A DNA stretch of 64,000 nt from Ricinus communis (taxonomy: Eukaryota; Streptophyta; Magnoliopsida; Malpighiales; Euphorbiaceae). This document shows positions 1 to 12,910 of this stretch, piece by piece; position 1 is the stretch's first letter; each line of letters starts with the position of its first letter. The notes under the pieces were generated by a model. It had not been told where the DNA came from. It did no database searches and saw nothing but the letters and a program-made list of their open reading frames with translations. A program made the position numbers and the translations under genes. The stretch spans positions 18,030,429 through 18,094,428 of the forward strand of contig NC_063264.1 in the NCBI RefSeq assembly GCF_019578655.1, given 5' to 3'.

Positions 1-150
1 TTCCCTAAATTGTAAGTATTCTTACTACTCCACACAAGCTCTTTTGCACTAAAGAAACCTTAAAAAATTCTCTTCTGATGCGAAAGATCATACTGAGCTG
101 CAACCACCGAATTTTAAGAAATTTTTTGCCAACCAAGCTCTGATACCAAT
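1..150 (-). mobile_element. Internal edge of a Copia-type retrotransposon, cut by the window
   Basis: This stretch lies just inside the LTR at 151-486 when read on the minus strand, so it should be the untranslated leader of a retrotransposon whose body continues beyond base 1. The 12 bases at 137-148 are the exact reverse complement of the initiator-Met tRNA primer site TGGTATCAGAGC. No coding sequence is readable in the 136 bases left in the window. Confidence 0.7.
137..148 (-). other. Primer binding site, initiator Met tRNA
   Basis: Minus-strand TGGTATCAGAGC matches the 3' end of plant initiator Met tRNA, the usual primer of Copia elements. It sits two bases inside the LTR end at 151, which is the expected spacing. 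Confidence 0.85.
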
Positions 151-486
151 TGTAGAAAAATATGAACTTGATAGAGCAAAATCACAGCTAATAATTTGAG
201 AAAATAAAGATAAAGTAAGACAAAATACACAATAGAACACACAGATTTACGTGAAAACCTCTAAACAAATTAGGGTAAAAACCACGGGCAATGATAGAAG
301 AATTTTACTATAAGAAAATAATAGGAGTTACAAACTCTCTATTTATAAAGGAGAAAACATTAAAATTCTCTCTTTATAATAGGAGAAAAATAATTGCTTA
401 ACTCTCTAATATTTTTCTCTTATTTTTTGGATGATAGGATAACAAGGTGAGGCCTTTATTATATAGGCTTGGAATGTACCTCAACA
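151..486 (-). repeat. 5' LTR of a Copia-type element, minus orientation
   Basis: Read on the minus strand this 336-bp segment starts TGTTGAGGTACATTCC and ends TTTCTACA, giving the canonical TG...CA ends with a TGT/ACA terminal repeat, and it is followed directly by the initiator-Met primer site. A TATA-like TATATAAT lies near its start. The partner LTR would be beyond the left edge, so the target duplication cannot be checked. Confidence 0.75.
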
Positions 487-815
487 TTTGTTAATTTAGC
501 AATGTGGAAGAAATACTCCTCAAAAATTAATAACTTAACAATGTGGTAGAGATAAAAATCCCTAAATATCAACAGAGGCAACCATCGCCTCCCAAACTTT
601 TTCTTAATAATTTTTTTTTCACTAATAATATTTTATATTTTAAATTTCCTCTTATAAACCTTTTAAAGCTTTTATTTCGCCCAGAAGTTTCTATAAATAT
701 TTCTTTACTATATTATATATATTTCTAGCTACATCTCCTATACATTTTAAAAATTTATAATATTCTTCATTTCCCTCCACCTTTTCAATATTTTAAGAGC
801 AAAAACTAATGAGCC

Positions 816-852
<37 letters not shown>

Positions 853-2332
853 GTTAAATAAAAACAAAATAGAAGAAATTCAAATTGTAAACAATATCTT
901 AATTTTTGCATGTTACTTGTCCCGACATGTGTGTTACACAATCTTTTGAAGCTGGGTGTCATTAGTCAGATGGTAAAATATATTAGTTTGGTAGGCCATA
1001 AAAATTAATTTAGGATTAATTGTTCATTTTTAAAAGTTTGAGAGGCAAATTAACATTTGAGTAAACCTAAATAAATTAAATTACTCCCCTGCCTGAAATG
1101 CAAAAACAACCATTCAAAATCAGACATGAAATGGGAAAATGACAAATTAATTACTGTGGCCATTGACCAAATTGGATCCTCTGGATAAGTGACGTGTCCT
1201 GGTACTTACTGAGTCTTTTTCCAATGTAAAACAACAAATTGTCTGTGTCATGGTGTACCATAAGGGCCCATGCATTCTGATTTTGCTATCCAATATCCAT
1301 TTGTCTAATCTGATACTTCTGCATTAAATCAAGATAACAACTTAGAGCCAAGTGGTTACATGAGTTGTACGAGTGACAACCAGCCATGCCGATCCCAACA
1401 TGTTGTTATTTAGATTCGACTCGGTAAAACTATATCAGTGACTCGGATTCGAAATATTATAAATAATTTTAAACAAGCTAAAAAGTAGGTTGAATTGGAA
1501 TTAAGTTGAAATTATTTGAAATATTAAAATACTTTTTTTTTTTGTTTTTATTATATAAATCAGTATAATAAAAAATAAAATAAAATTTATTAGTATTAAA
1601 CTAATTGAGAATAATAGAATTTAAAGTGATGAAAAACTCTATTATAAGTAAAATCATCTTACTCTATTAACAATAAAATAAGTCCTTTTCAATTAGAAGA
1701 AAGTCTTAGAAACTTTTATCATATATTTGATTATAAGAGAAAAAAAATTGTTTGAATTTATCTTTTATTATAAATAAATAATTTTTTTTTTAAATTTATG
1801 ATATATCAAATCGAGTATTTGTATTTTCAAATTTAACTTAAATTTTTAACGGATTTAAAATTAAAATAAAATCGAACAATAATACTTTCTAAAAATGAGC
1901 TCAAACGAAAATGTTAAGATCATTTCACATCCTTAATGAATTGCTTTATTTTATTAATTTTAAAGATTATAATCTTTTTAAAAGAATAAGATAAATTAAA
2001 TATTTTAATATAGCGTTCATGTGGAGTATCTCAACCAATTTTATGCTATCATATTAATAAGATTATGCTAGATTTTCTTAGCCAATATATTGAATAGCAA
2101 AATGACATCATCAAGATTGGAAGTTATATTGATTATATAAAAGACACTAAAGGTTATGATTTTTTCTAAAATTAACCCTTATAAATTTAGATAAAAAACA
2201 ATAGGCAAAAAATTTAAAATTTATTATCCACTATAAGCTGACTAAACATTTCATAAAAATATTTATTTTTCTAATATGTATATATTTATCTGGATTATGG
2301 ATAATCATATAAAATATGAAGACTGTTATTTA
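487..2332. other. Intergenic, AT-rich
   Basis: No coding region, RNA gene or clear transposon is visible. The stretch is AT-rich, with many homopolymer A/T runs and a TA microsatellite at 821-848. Short open frames at 543-728 and 747-962 are low-complexity Phe/Leu/Tyr/Ile-rich and look like chance. Confidence 0.6.
821..848. repeat. (TA)n microsatellite
   Basis: About 14 uninterrupted TA units. Confidence 0.95.
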
Positions 2333-2884
2333 CAGTCTGTTTGGTAATGAGATTGCTTAACTACGCCATAGGATTAGTAAATAACACTATATTTGGTATA
2401 TTATGATAAATATTGGGCTTAATAATCTCAATGGCTTAACTGATTTATGAGACAAATCTTATCTAAAACCAAACTCCCTAATATTTTTAGTAAGCTATAT
2501 CTAGTGGGATTACTAATCAATAATTAATAAGATTCTTATCCTTAAAATAGCCTTGGGTTCTTATTTTATTTCTCTAAAATGACATTAATTTTTTTAATTT
2601 ATTTCATAATTTCCTATGTTTATATTTGTATACTCTAGAGCAAAAAATGGTAATAAATAAAAAATTGATGTACACTATATAAATAAATTTAAAAGATGTA
2701 TTGAGAGAATGAAAAAAAAAAGAGATATAAGTTTTATATACAAAATAAAGAGTGTATCAGTAATTTGATTACTATAACAATTTATTTATCTAGTTAAACA
2801 ATCCTACTAAACGTAAGATTATAAAGATATGATTAATTTAAGTCTAATTCTTAAAATTATGAATTCGTGAACCAAACGGACGAT
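2333..2884. mobile_element. Candidate MITE with short terminal inverted repeats
   Basis: The left end CAGTCTGTTTGGTA and the right end, read on the minus strand as TCGTCCGTTTGGTT, form an imperfect inverted repeat around the shared core GTTTGGT. They enclose about 550 bp of AT-rich non-coding DNA. The GTTTGGT-type terminus recurs in plant non-autonomous DNA transposons of the hAT and Harbinger types. I found no convincing target duplication, so family and exact ends are uncertain. Confidence 0.35.
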
Positions 2885-5576
2885 AGTATCTTAGCTCTTT
2901 GTTTTTTTTTTTTTTTATAGAAATATTTAGTGTTTGAGCTTAAGTTAGGTCAGTCGCAGTGAAATAATGCATATAGAATCGAACATTGACTAGATCGATT
3001 CTATTATATTAAAAACCAAACAGCTTAATTTTATCAAAATACAAGTTAAATCGATTAATTTGAATCATTTTCTGTGGAAAATTTGAGAAATTTTTATACA
3101 TCGTCCGTAAGTAACAACTTATTATCCCATCAAAATTCAAAGAATTAATTTGGTTTCTTCCGCTTTAGAATTGAAACCCATTTCTTGAGAATTAGGACAA
3201 ACTTAATTTAGGGAAATCAAAGGTAAATGATTATTAAAAACAAAATGGCAGGATCACTTCTATTATATCTTTTGTCAGCAAAGAAGAATCCAACAATTTT
3301 ATGGCACATAACAAGCTCTTCTCTTCTCGCTTATGACCTGAAAAAAGGGACATGGCTTCAGGAGCATAAGAATCTGCAGATTTCTTGTTCTCTAGCATTA
3401 ATATTGCCCAGTACACTTACTTCATTAGAATAGCAACTGCTTCATAATTCATATAACTAAAGGATTGCAGGAGATCACAAGTAATTTTGTATAGCAAAGC
3501 AATAGGGAGAAGCAGCTACCGATTGCTAAGGAGTGAAAGAGATGATTGTGACTGTGAGACCACAGCGTAAACACAGGAGGTGAGGGTAGAGGAAATTAGG
3601 TTAAACAGTACATGTATATACAATTCCAATAGAGTATGATTTAATTTAAATTGTTTTCATAAAAAAAAATGAAATCAAAATCTTATGTTTGGAAAAACGA
3701 GCAAATTTTTAAATTATATCAGTCGAGTTCGAGTTTCTCGATTCTGGTTCAATTTTACTCGTTCAAACTGCGAGAAATGACATCAATGGGTCCCTTAGGT
3801 AGATGAAGCAACCTGCATCAATGGAGCCCACTTAGCTAGCATAGTTTCCACCATGAATACATCTTTGCCACGCCCATCCTTTTGCCCACGACAGAAATTG
3901 AAAGGCTATCGTTCGAAAGTTATGGATTTTTTATTTTTTTTTTCTATTATTACAAATATTTTGATTCTTTTGTACCTTTGAGAGGCCATTTGTATTGGCA
4001 AATTGTTGGTCAAAGGCAATGAAGCACTACTATCAACCTCAAGCTATCCCCTTCATTAATTCCATCCCTCACTCTCTTTACAATTTAAAGCTTCATAAAA
4101 AGATCCATCCAACTCCACTTTCTTTTGATTGATAATACTCCTGAGAAGAAAATAGAATTCCCACTTGCAATTTCAATGTCTAAAGGTTTATATCAAGTTC
4201 TTAGACATTGAAACATTGAAAAGATATTAATATATATTTCTCTTTATAAAATTTGACTATACATTCGACTTCAACTTTTGCATAATGACCCAAATCAAAT
4301 CAGTCTCGTTTATTGTGGACATATCAATTTGGACTTCTTGGATTTCATAAATATCTTTATTTTGTTTTCTGAAGTGAAAAATAAAATGTGATTAACCTTT
4401 GTTGTTTGTTTCACCTTGAAATCTAAATTTCTCATGGTTTTAAGTAACTTAAATTTTGATAGAAATAATGGTTTGGGTCTTTTAATCTCATAAATATGTA
4501 TATAAACAATCATTTAAAAATGAAATAAAATGAAATGTTCATGATGAAGACATTCATTTATATTTCTTTATATATTTTTAAAATGAACTATGCATGACTT
4601 AAGAGCTAAATAATAATATTTTGATATATTTCTATATTATCTTAGACAAATACAACAAGAGTTTTCTTTTTTAGGTTGCATCCACAAATATTAGTTCTCA
4701 AAGGATTTAAATAAAATAATAATTTAATAATTTAAACTGAATTTGAAACTACTCCTGAAATAAAGGTCGAAATTCAAACTCCACTAATAATAAATTAAAT
4801 CGGATAAACGCCGGATTGAGGGGTCGGATTGTATGGAACTAGATGAAGAAATTAGGGCAAAGGAAGCTAAAAGCCATGAATTCGAAGAGGGGAGATGACA
4901 CATAAGGTCTTCAAGTGTGAAGATCTGAATCAAAAATTAAGGCTTTTTAAGGTGGATGGAGGGTCCCTTAGAATGGTGGGATTTGCATAACAAAAGCATG
5001 ACATCTGAAGCGTAAAGCTTGTTAGCACCCCCACACTTATCTCTCTATTTCTATCATTTTGTTGCCTTGTGTGGGTTGTGGTCCCTACTCCCCAAATCCT
5101 CTTTCCCACATGTCACCCTGTCAGAAAATTTTCAACTTACACGTGTCGATCTATCAACGGTCCAACTTCCCAGATTGCGTCATTATCAGCTGCCCATCAG
5201 CTCCATACCTCTAATTGCTTCCTTCACTAACCATTGCACGTCTTCATCAACACTTGCATGGGATTAGGTTAAACAGCATGGTTAATTATGTAAATCACAA
5301 ATTAGCAGAATTACTAATATACCCTTTTCTTTAATTACATGCTGGATTATGATTGGTGATGGAACTGTAGCCTGCGTTGTTCCATAGTATTTAGTGTTAT
5401 CCCATATGCCCATTTAAGAGAAATGGTTATGCCAATTCTATGCAAACTTTTGAACCACCTCTCTGAGGAAAACAAAAAAAAAGAACTTACTTTGTAACAT
5501 GCTATTCTCTGATAAAATCTTCAATACCCACATCTCAATTTCTCTAATTCAGCACCTGTGAATTTAGACTGCAAGA
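2885..5576. other. Intergenic and NAC upstream region
   Basis: No coding gene is supported between the candidate MITE and the NAC start codon. The last 600 bases are less AT-rich and hold a G-box/ABRE at 5139-5147. An open frame at 5019-5267 has no family resemblance and lies where the promoter of the NAC gene is expected, so I treat it as chance. Confidence 0.55.
5139..5147 (+). promoter_or_regulatory. G-box/ABRE-like element upstream of the NAC gene
   Basis: The palindromic ACACGTGTC contains CACGTG and lies about 430 bp upstream of the NAC start codon. bZIP and bHLH factors bind this core, and ABA-responsive promoters often carry it. Control of the NAC gene by ABA or light is an inference; a single element proves nothing. 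Confidence 0.4.
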
Positions 5577-6906
5577 ATGGAAAGCACCGACTCATCATCC
5601 GGTTCGCAGCAACCGAACCTTCCGCCAGGCTTCCGGTTTCACCCTACTGATGAAGAATTAGTGGTTCATTACCTCAAGAAAAAGGCATCCTCTGCCCCTC
5701 TACCGGTGGCAATTATAGCAGAGGTTGATCTTTACAAGTTTGATCCGTGGGAATTACCAGGTGTGTGTGTGTGTCTATGTGTGTGCGGCCCGTGATTGAT
5801 TATCATATCCATCCAGAATTGGCTATAACTTGATTTTATTATTATTATTGTGGTTTGAAAAGTATAACTGTAGAGTTCTTGGCCTAACAAGTGTTGGGTT
5901 GTAATGGGTTTTCAGCGAAGGCAACATTTGGAGAGCAGGAATGGTATTTTTTTAGTCCTAGAGACCGGAAATACCCCAACGGAGTGAGGCCAAACAGAGC
6001 AGCAACTTCAGGGTATTGGAAGGCAACCGGAACTGATAAACCTGTGTTAACTTCTGGAGGTACCCAAAAGGTTGGTGTTAAAAAAGCACTGGTGTTCTAT
6101 GGAGGTAAGCCGCCAAAAGGAATCAAAACCAATTGGATTATGCATGAGTATCGGTTAGCAGATAATAAAGTCAGCAACAAGCCCCCAGGATGTGACTTGG
6201 GCAACAAGAAAAACTCCTTAAGGGTAATTATTAATTAATTTTTAGCTTATGTACTTCTTGATTAACTTTTCTTGGCGGGTTATTCATTTTTTCTCCTCCT
6301 CTGATCTTTATTAATTTTGTTTTGTTTTGTTTTGTTTTCTGTTGTCATGTTTTTCAGCTTGACGATTGGGTTTTATGTAGAATATACAAGAAAAATAACA
6401 CAAATCGACCAATGGATCAGGAAAAAGATGATTCAATGGAAGATATGCTTGGATCAATACCTCCTTCATTAACAATCGGCAGCCAACAGAATGCAAGACT
6501 ACAGCTACTAAAAGGCACAAACTATGGAACATTGGTAGAAAACGACACCAGTTTTTTTAACGATCACAGCATTAGCAACACTAACTCTATCTCTCAATTG
6601 GCCTCTTCAACATGCTCTAGGCCTGGAGACCTATCTATGTTACCACTTAAAAGAACCCTCCCGTCTCTGTATTGGTCCGACGACGTTGACATGGCTGCTA
6701 GTCCTTCATCAAGCAAGAGATATCAAGGGGATCACACTGGTGATGAAAGTGTTGTTAGGAGTGATGGGAATGGTTCATTTGTCTCTCTGCTGAGCCAACT
6801 TCCACAGACACCTCCATTGCATCAACAACAAGCAACGTTAGGGTCAATTGGAGATGGGATTTTTAGGCCACCATATCAACTCTCTGGCTTGAATTGGTAT
6901 TCTTGA
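5577..6906 (+). CDS. NAC-domain transcription factor, NOR/NAC2-like
   Basis: Three exons: 5577-5760, 5916-6223 and 6358-6906, joined by GT-AG introns of 155 and 134 bp. They give 346 codons, close to the usual length of this subgroup. The N-terminal NAC domain shows the subdomains in order: [19 protein letters not shown] (about residues 16-34), [11 protein letters not shown] at the exon 1/2 junction, then [54 protein letters not shown] and [15 protein letters not shown] proteins bind CGT-core DNA as dimers in the nucleus. The C-terminal half is Ser/Thr/Gln-rich and fits a transcriptional activation region. The MESTDSS start and the MLGSIPPS stretch after the domain resemble tomato NOR and the Arabidopsis NAC2/NARS group, which act in ripening, senescence and seed development. 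The start codon is fixed by that conserved N-terminus. Intron positions are those typical of NAC genes. The exact orthologue is uncertain. Confidence 0.95.
5761..5785 (+). repeat. (GT)n microsatellite at the intron 1 donor site
   Basis: The intron 1 splice donor is the first GT of a seven-unit GT run, followed by CTAT and more GT units. The exon ends in CCAG immediately before it. Several adjacent GTs could in principle serve as donors. Confidence 0.85.
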
Positions 6907-8831
6907 ATCTTGATTTATTTTCAAGTGGTGGGTCTTATACCTATATATAAATACAGTATCTAGCCGATTCAATCAGAGTAGAATGGGATCAGAAGAAAAA
7001 GAAAATGACATGTTATATATATATAAATACTTGTTCATATACATACAGTCAAGAGACTAGATGCATCAGCTTTAGTTTGGGTTGTTGAGATTTTGGTTAT
7101 TAGGCAAGAAATTGAAGAGTATATTCAGTGGCCTGCTGTAGCTTCCTTCCAGTGTAACATGTAGCTGCCATTTTCAGGTGAGGTCATCAATATGTACTCT
7201 CAGATATATAAATTTCATATATTTAGACATATAGAATTCCATAACATATACTTACTATTATGATTAGAGAAGCAAAGAAATATTTTAGATCATCATCTGA
7301 TCATGTAGAAAAATAAAAATTGAATTATAGCCAATATATATTTTGATTTTGGGTACACTTAATATTGTATCTGTATATAGAAGTGATTGTAGAACTCTTA
7401 TTATTAATTAAATTTCTTATTTTTAAGAAATCATTGGTTAATTATTGTACATCAATTTATGAATTGCTTTTATTCAATCTCTGAATGATACTTTGCATTT
7501 TCTGGAATTTCTTTTTCTTTTTCTATTTCGCATGCTGATCACATAAACCCTAGAAAAAAGAAAAAGAAATGTGATTCTTTAAGGTTATAATTTCTCTCTG
7601 TATTGTTTATTGTTTGTAAGTAAGCATAATATGCATTATAATTATTACAAATGCACAGAAACCTTTAAATAGATTATATCTATCCCATCATCTATAGAGG
7701 CATCCAATAAAAATAATTTAAATCAATTAATGATATTATATTAAATAAGAATTTTTAATTAGATATTTATAATTAAGTTTATGATCTATTGTTCTTAATT
7801 GAAGTGAATTTTTTTTTTTGTTAAATATATTTATAAATAATGTGACAATGTATTCTACTTACGAATACAAATAATTCGATTTTCCTACAAATGCAAGTTA
7901 CTTGATTTTCTTTCCTTTGAAAATATTTTTACTGTATTTTACGAAGAGAATTTCGCAAGTAGATGGAACATTTGATTGTTGGATTAGATCTTAATTAACA
8001 ACTTAAATATCATTTTTAAGTAATATAAAAAAATGACTTAAATAAAATATATAACAAGTACAATTAGCATTTAGAAAACCTCTTAATAAATGGATGACGA
8101 AGAATAAAATCAAATTCGCTCATATAAATGACTCAGATGGGTCCTTATATGAATTACTTATGACATTTTTGAATGGTATCATCCTTTTCATTAATTAAAT
8201 ATTCTTCCTGTTTAGATTTTAATCAAAAAAACAAATTATATACTATTTATTTATAGTTAAAAAGATATCTTTATGGGCTTGCACGAGGGCATATTAGATT
8301 TGTTTTATAATAAAATTTAATTTATTTATTTATAAATGATTCAAATTCGAGTCACTAAAATAATACTTTTAAAGTTGGAAGTTCTTTCTTTTTCATTTAG
8401 TATCATTATATATTTTTATGTAATTTTAATCAAAAGATAATGAAGATTTCAGTAGGTAAATACGTATAATCATATCCATCTTGCTTTCATGCATTTATGT
8501 AAATTGAATCTAGAACCAAATACTAAAAAAGAGATATAATACAAAAGAATATAAATTGCTATATCCACTAGAAATGTTATATATATTAGCTTGGAATAGG
8601 ACAAAATTGACACTTTTTTTTTTTGAGGTTGTGGAATGGGAACGAGAGAGAAAGATGATATCATGAACGATGATAGGAAAGAAAATTATTTTGATAGAAA
8701 ATGAAGTTTACTTACCTCTTTTCTCTTTTTTTTTCCATTATCAATAATTAATTCTTTTGTATAAATTATCAAACAAGATATGACTTGGGCATTAAGGGTT
8801 TTATTTAATGTCAAGAGAGAGATGTGTCGAA

Positions 8832-8880
<49 letters not shown>

Positions 8881-11759
8881 CTATAATTAATTATTAAAAA
8901 ATTCAAAAACAATAACCAACCGGTGATGAGACCTTTGTTGTTATGGGATAAATACATATATCTCTTTCTTGAAAGATACTCATGAATAGTACCTATATGG
9001 GGAATCTCATCAAATATTTTGTGTTTCTAAACTAGAAAGTTAATTAAAGAAAATGCACATGAGCATGTGCTTATAGAGAAACCATACACACACATAAAAA
9101 GGATCCAATTGAAAACTCAATACATACTAGTGTACAAACTTTATCAAACTAAATAAATAAATAATGAAATACTTTTTCTAAGAATAAAATGATAAAATAA
9201 AAATTAACACCAGAAATGCTTTATGTGTTTGTTATTTTTATTAGTCGGTCTGCAACACATATAAAAAATATTTTTCATATTAATATAAATACACACCAAA
9301 CCTTGATATAATCCACAAATTATATATATATTAGCTCCAAAAGAATACCAAAGCGATATTTGAGGGGTGGATGTCATTTTCTTTCATATATTTTGATTGA
9401 TAAGACATAGTTAGTATATTCCAAAATGACTATGACCTAGCAATGGTCACACACAAATTGACAACAAGAGGCTACCTCACTAATGGCTTTTCTCCCCTTT
9501 GCTGACTATGGGACCATATCTCTCTAGCTATTATCAAAAGGGAATCATTATCTTAAAACCACACAAATTAAAATCCCCTTTAATTTCATTCCTTTCTAAG
9601 GAAAACGTACAAAACAACTTTGCCAAATTTTATTATCATCAGTGCTTATTTTTGGAATGCAAAATCGATATTTGATAAAATGTGATATTATCCCATCCCA
9701 CTCCTTTTTATGGAGGCTGCTTTCATTATTCCAAGAAATGTATTCAAGTATCAACTAATATGCATCCCTCTTTTTATATAGTTTTCTTTTTTCTATTTCA
9801 ATATCGCCAATTTACATGTGTTTTATTGGTTGGGTCTGTAAGTAACGTCGGGAATCAGAATATATATGTAATGATTTCTGGTGTACATGTCTTGTAGATT
9901 ACATATACACCTCATTATTTTGATGACCTTGGAAACCTAATGTATGCAAAGCTTTAATAGTTTCTCTTAAGCTCAATAATTATTTGTAGTTGTGGATCAG
10001 GGTTTTGAATATTTGCAGCCTCCAGCGTTTGCAGTGTAGGGGGTCCAAAGTTGGAGACCCCATTTTCCAGGACATTTTCAGCCCCACTCTTTAAAAGAAT
10101 TCTGAAGTATTACCAAAAGAAAAGAAAATCTGAAATTTGTGTGGTTAATTATGTATGAACTCGTGTAAGAGAAAGTCGGAGAGATGAAGGATTCTTGAAT
10201 GTTAAGAACTGAGACTTTCTTCGAATGGACATAACGTTGTCTACGTCTCTATCTGCTAAAAAAAGATCAGCCTTGTCAATCCAAAATACATGAAGCTAGC
10301 TAGGGTTTCATTATCATCAATGAACCTACCAAAAGGATGAGGTTTTGATTGATAAACACAAGTGCGACCCAACTAATTTTCGATGCAATCTTTAGGCCCA
10401 TAATTGAACTACTGGAAACCCATAAAGAATAAATATATTATGAATTAGCATCTAATATTTTTGGCTCATACCCAGAAAATTGACAGTTGGTACAAAAGCT
10501 TTGCCAGGTATGAAAAGCACCTCTGGACCCATTGTTGATTAGTGACAATTCAAGATCGAACTGGTTGCCCCATAAATTGTGGCATTTGGTAGCCATAGGG
10601 TTGGCAATCACTAAGTTTAACAATTGAAGACTTAGGCCATGACCCACTATTTTCTTTTTCCCCAAAGAAAGGACAAATCTGATTAATCATGTTAAAAATC
10701 ATGGTGTATGAAATAGAAATAAGGGTAACTTTGGATTTTGTTTTTTTCGAAAAGTCAATTCACCTCTTATGACATTTTCTATTCAAATTGGACCAGAATT
10801 TTATATCTTTAGCTCAATTTCTCCTTATTTTCACTCTCTCTTGACCAAAAAAAAAACATAATTCAATAATTCTTAAAAATCTATTTTATAATCTAAATAC
10901 AACTTAAATATTTAACGAAAATATATTTAATTATATTTCAATATGTAGTGATTTTAAATTAAAAAATTTAATTTAATTTAAAACTTAATATATTTTTTAT
11001 TCTTCCAATAAAGCTCAGTCTTCAAAAATGGATTAAATTGAGCCAAAAAGATAAGGGTTTAGATTAAATTGTTCCAAAAAGTCAAGAAGAGTTAATTTAA
11101 TCTTAGCAAAATAAATATTATGAAAATAGGAATGAAATTTTGGGTTACAGATTAAAAGAGTTGGAAATGAGTTGGGCTAGTTCATGTGGGCCGCCGTTCC
11201 AGCTACAAGCTGTGATTCTCATTTATTATGAATCTTTTTGTTTGTAGCTTTACAAAGTACTCCCAAACTGATGTGGAAGAGCTGGATTTACACAACCCTT
11301 AATAATTCATAACTGTGATTATATATGTTAGATTTAATCATAATTATTGAATGAAAAATTTACTAATAGGATAATAATTTTTTAATAATGATTACATATA
11401 ATATAAGTATAAAATTCAATAATATTTATATTTTATTTTATCGATTATATAAATTTTTTTAAGAAAATTAATAATTTTATTTTTATTAAAAGTGAAAATT
11501 TTATGACATCAATATTATGTAACACCAAATAATAACTCATATTCTTATCAATGATTGTTGGCCATGTCTAACTAGGCTTTTTGTGGGTGGATGATGCAAA
11601 TACCAACTCCTTTTAAGAGAAAAAAAAGAAGAATTAGTCCCACAAATAATTTCTTCCACTCTTTTCACCTTTATTTATTTTTCTTAGGGTTACTCTAAAC
11701 TAAAACTCTACTTTCAACATTTTCTATAAACATTTAGCATTATTTTTTTTGTTTTATTA
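6907..11759. other. NAC 3' region and intergenic DNA
   Basis: The first few hundred bases should hold the NAC 3' UTR. Beyond that I see AT-rich DNA without a supported gene. A TA microsatellite lies at 8836-8877. An open frame on the minus strand at 10438-10665 (75 codons) has a less biased composition than its neighbours but matches no family I know. A short hairpin sits at about 10040-10063. Confidence 0.5.
8836..8877. repeat. (AT)n microsatellite
   Basis: About 20 uninterrupted AT units. Confidence 0.95.
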
Positions 11760-12910
11760 ATTATAGTAATAAACTAAAAGTATTACTTTAATTTTAATAA
11801 TCCAACTAAATTAAAATAAAAAATAATCGCCTGACTAATTTTGATTAAACATCAATTTTATAAAAATATATATACAATATAATAATAATGAGTTAGTAAT
11901 AGGTTGTTGACTCTTTAATGCTTTAACTTTTTATTCACTTCTAAAACAATCATCGTTATCAACAACATATACATCACCAGTCCCACTTTCATCATCAATC
12001 AAGACCTCTAAAATTAGCAACACCTAACAGATTCAAAAGACTTTGGATGTGTTTGGTATCATTCCAAACTTAATTTTTATTTTATGTTACTTTTGAAATC
12101 TTTAAAATTATTCTTATAAAAGCAGGTAATTAATGTTTTTCCAAAAGCCGATTTGAAAAAAAAAAAAAAGATTATTAAAAAATTAATATATTAAATTAAA
12201 AAATCTAAATCTATTTTCTCAACATTCAATAACAATCTCAAACACATTGTTGGCACATAAGTCTATTTTGCAACTATAGATCATTGACAGCATCCTTACT
12301 ACCACCATCGATTTGAGTAAGAAACGAAAAGAAAAAAGAAAAACATCACTACATGCACACTCTTTCCCTTGGAGCTAAAAGGGTTTCGCAGGAGAAGTGT
12401 GAGGAAGAAAATAAAAGACCTTGAAGCAACCTTTAGGAGCTTCAATAAGGGTAGATAAGAAGCACAATAAGAATTGATTCATTTGATGGAATGTATTTTT
12501 TAAAATTATTTGTGAAAGAAATGACTCTTTTTTTTTTATTTCTTTTGATTTGAAATTGGAATAATTTGAATTACTTGATTAGAAATGATTTGTTTCTTTT
12601 GATTGATTCATTTGATGAAAGGATGATGTTATTTTATTTCAAAATGAAATATGAAAGTTTTGATTTGTTGGTGGGGTTGACTCTGAAGGTTTAATTAATG
12701 ATGATTTATCTTATTGTTGATGATTGGTGGAGAAGTGATTAAAGAAATGAGACATTGATGAGTCAGCAATTGACCTCTCCCGTTTTTTTTTTATTAAGAA
12801 AAATAAAAAATAATGCTTGATCAAAATTGATGACATCATTAATTTTGGATTTTAGTTTGGTCAGACCATCAAAACTCAGGCAAATATTTTATCTGGTTTA
12901 AATCTTATAA
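11760..12910. mobile_element. Candidate foldback or non-autonomous element with long degenerate inverted ends
   Basis: Segments at about 11,825-12,000, read forward, resemble segments at about 12,700-12,870 read in reverse. Shared blocks include a TTG(T/C)TGACTC motif, a TCACTTCT motif, AATCATC and an ATCAATTTT stretch, in the same order from the outside in or nearly so. The core includes a duplicated ATTGATTCATTTGATG at about 12,475 and 12,600. No coding sequence is visible. Long inverted ends without coding capacity fit a foldback or Mutator-like non-autonomous element. Ends and target duplication are not resolved. Confidence 0.3.

Noticed and set aside
5019..5267. 82-codon frame upstream of the NAC gene
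   Set aside because: No motif, and it overlaps the probable promoter.
10040..10063. Hairpin GGGGTC...GACCCC as a possible microRNA or terminator
   Set aside because: Only six paired bases with a short loop. It is too small for a plant microRNA precursor, and no known mature microRNA sequence was seen.
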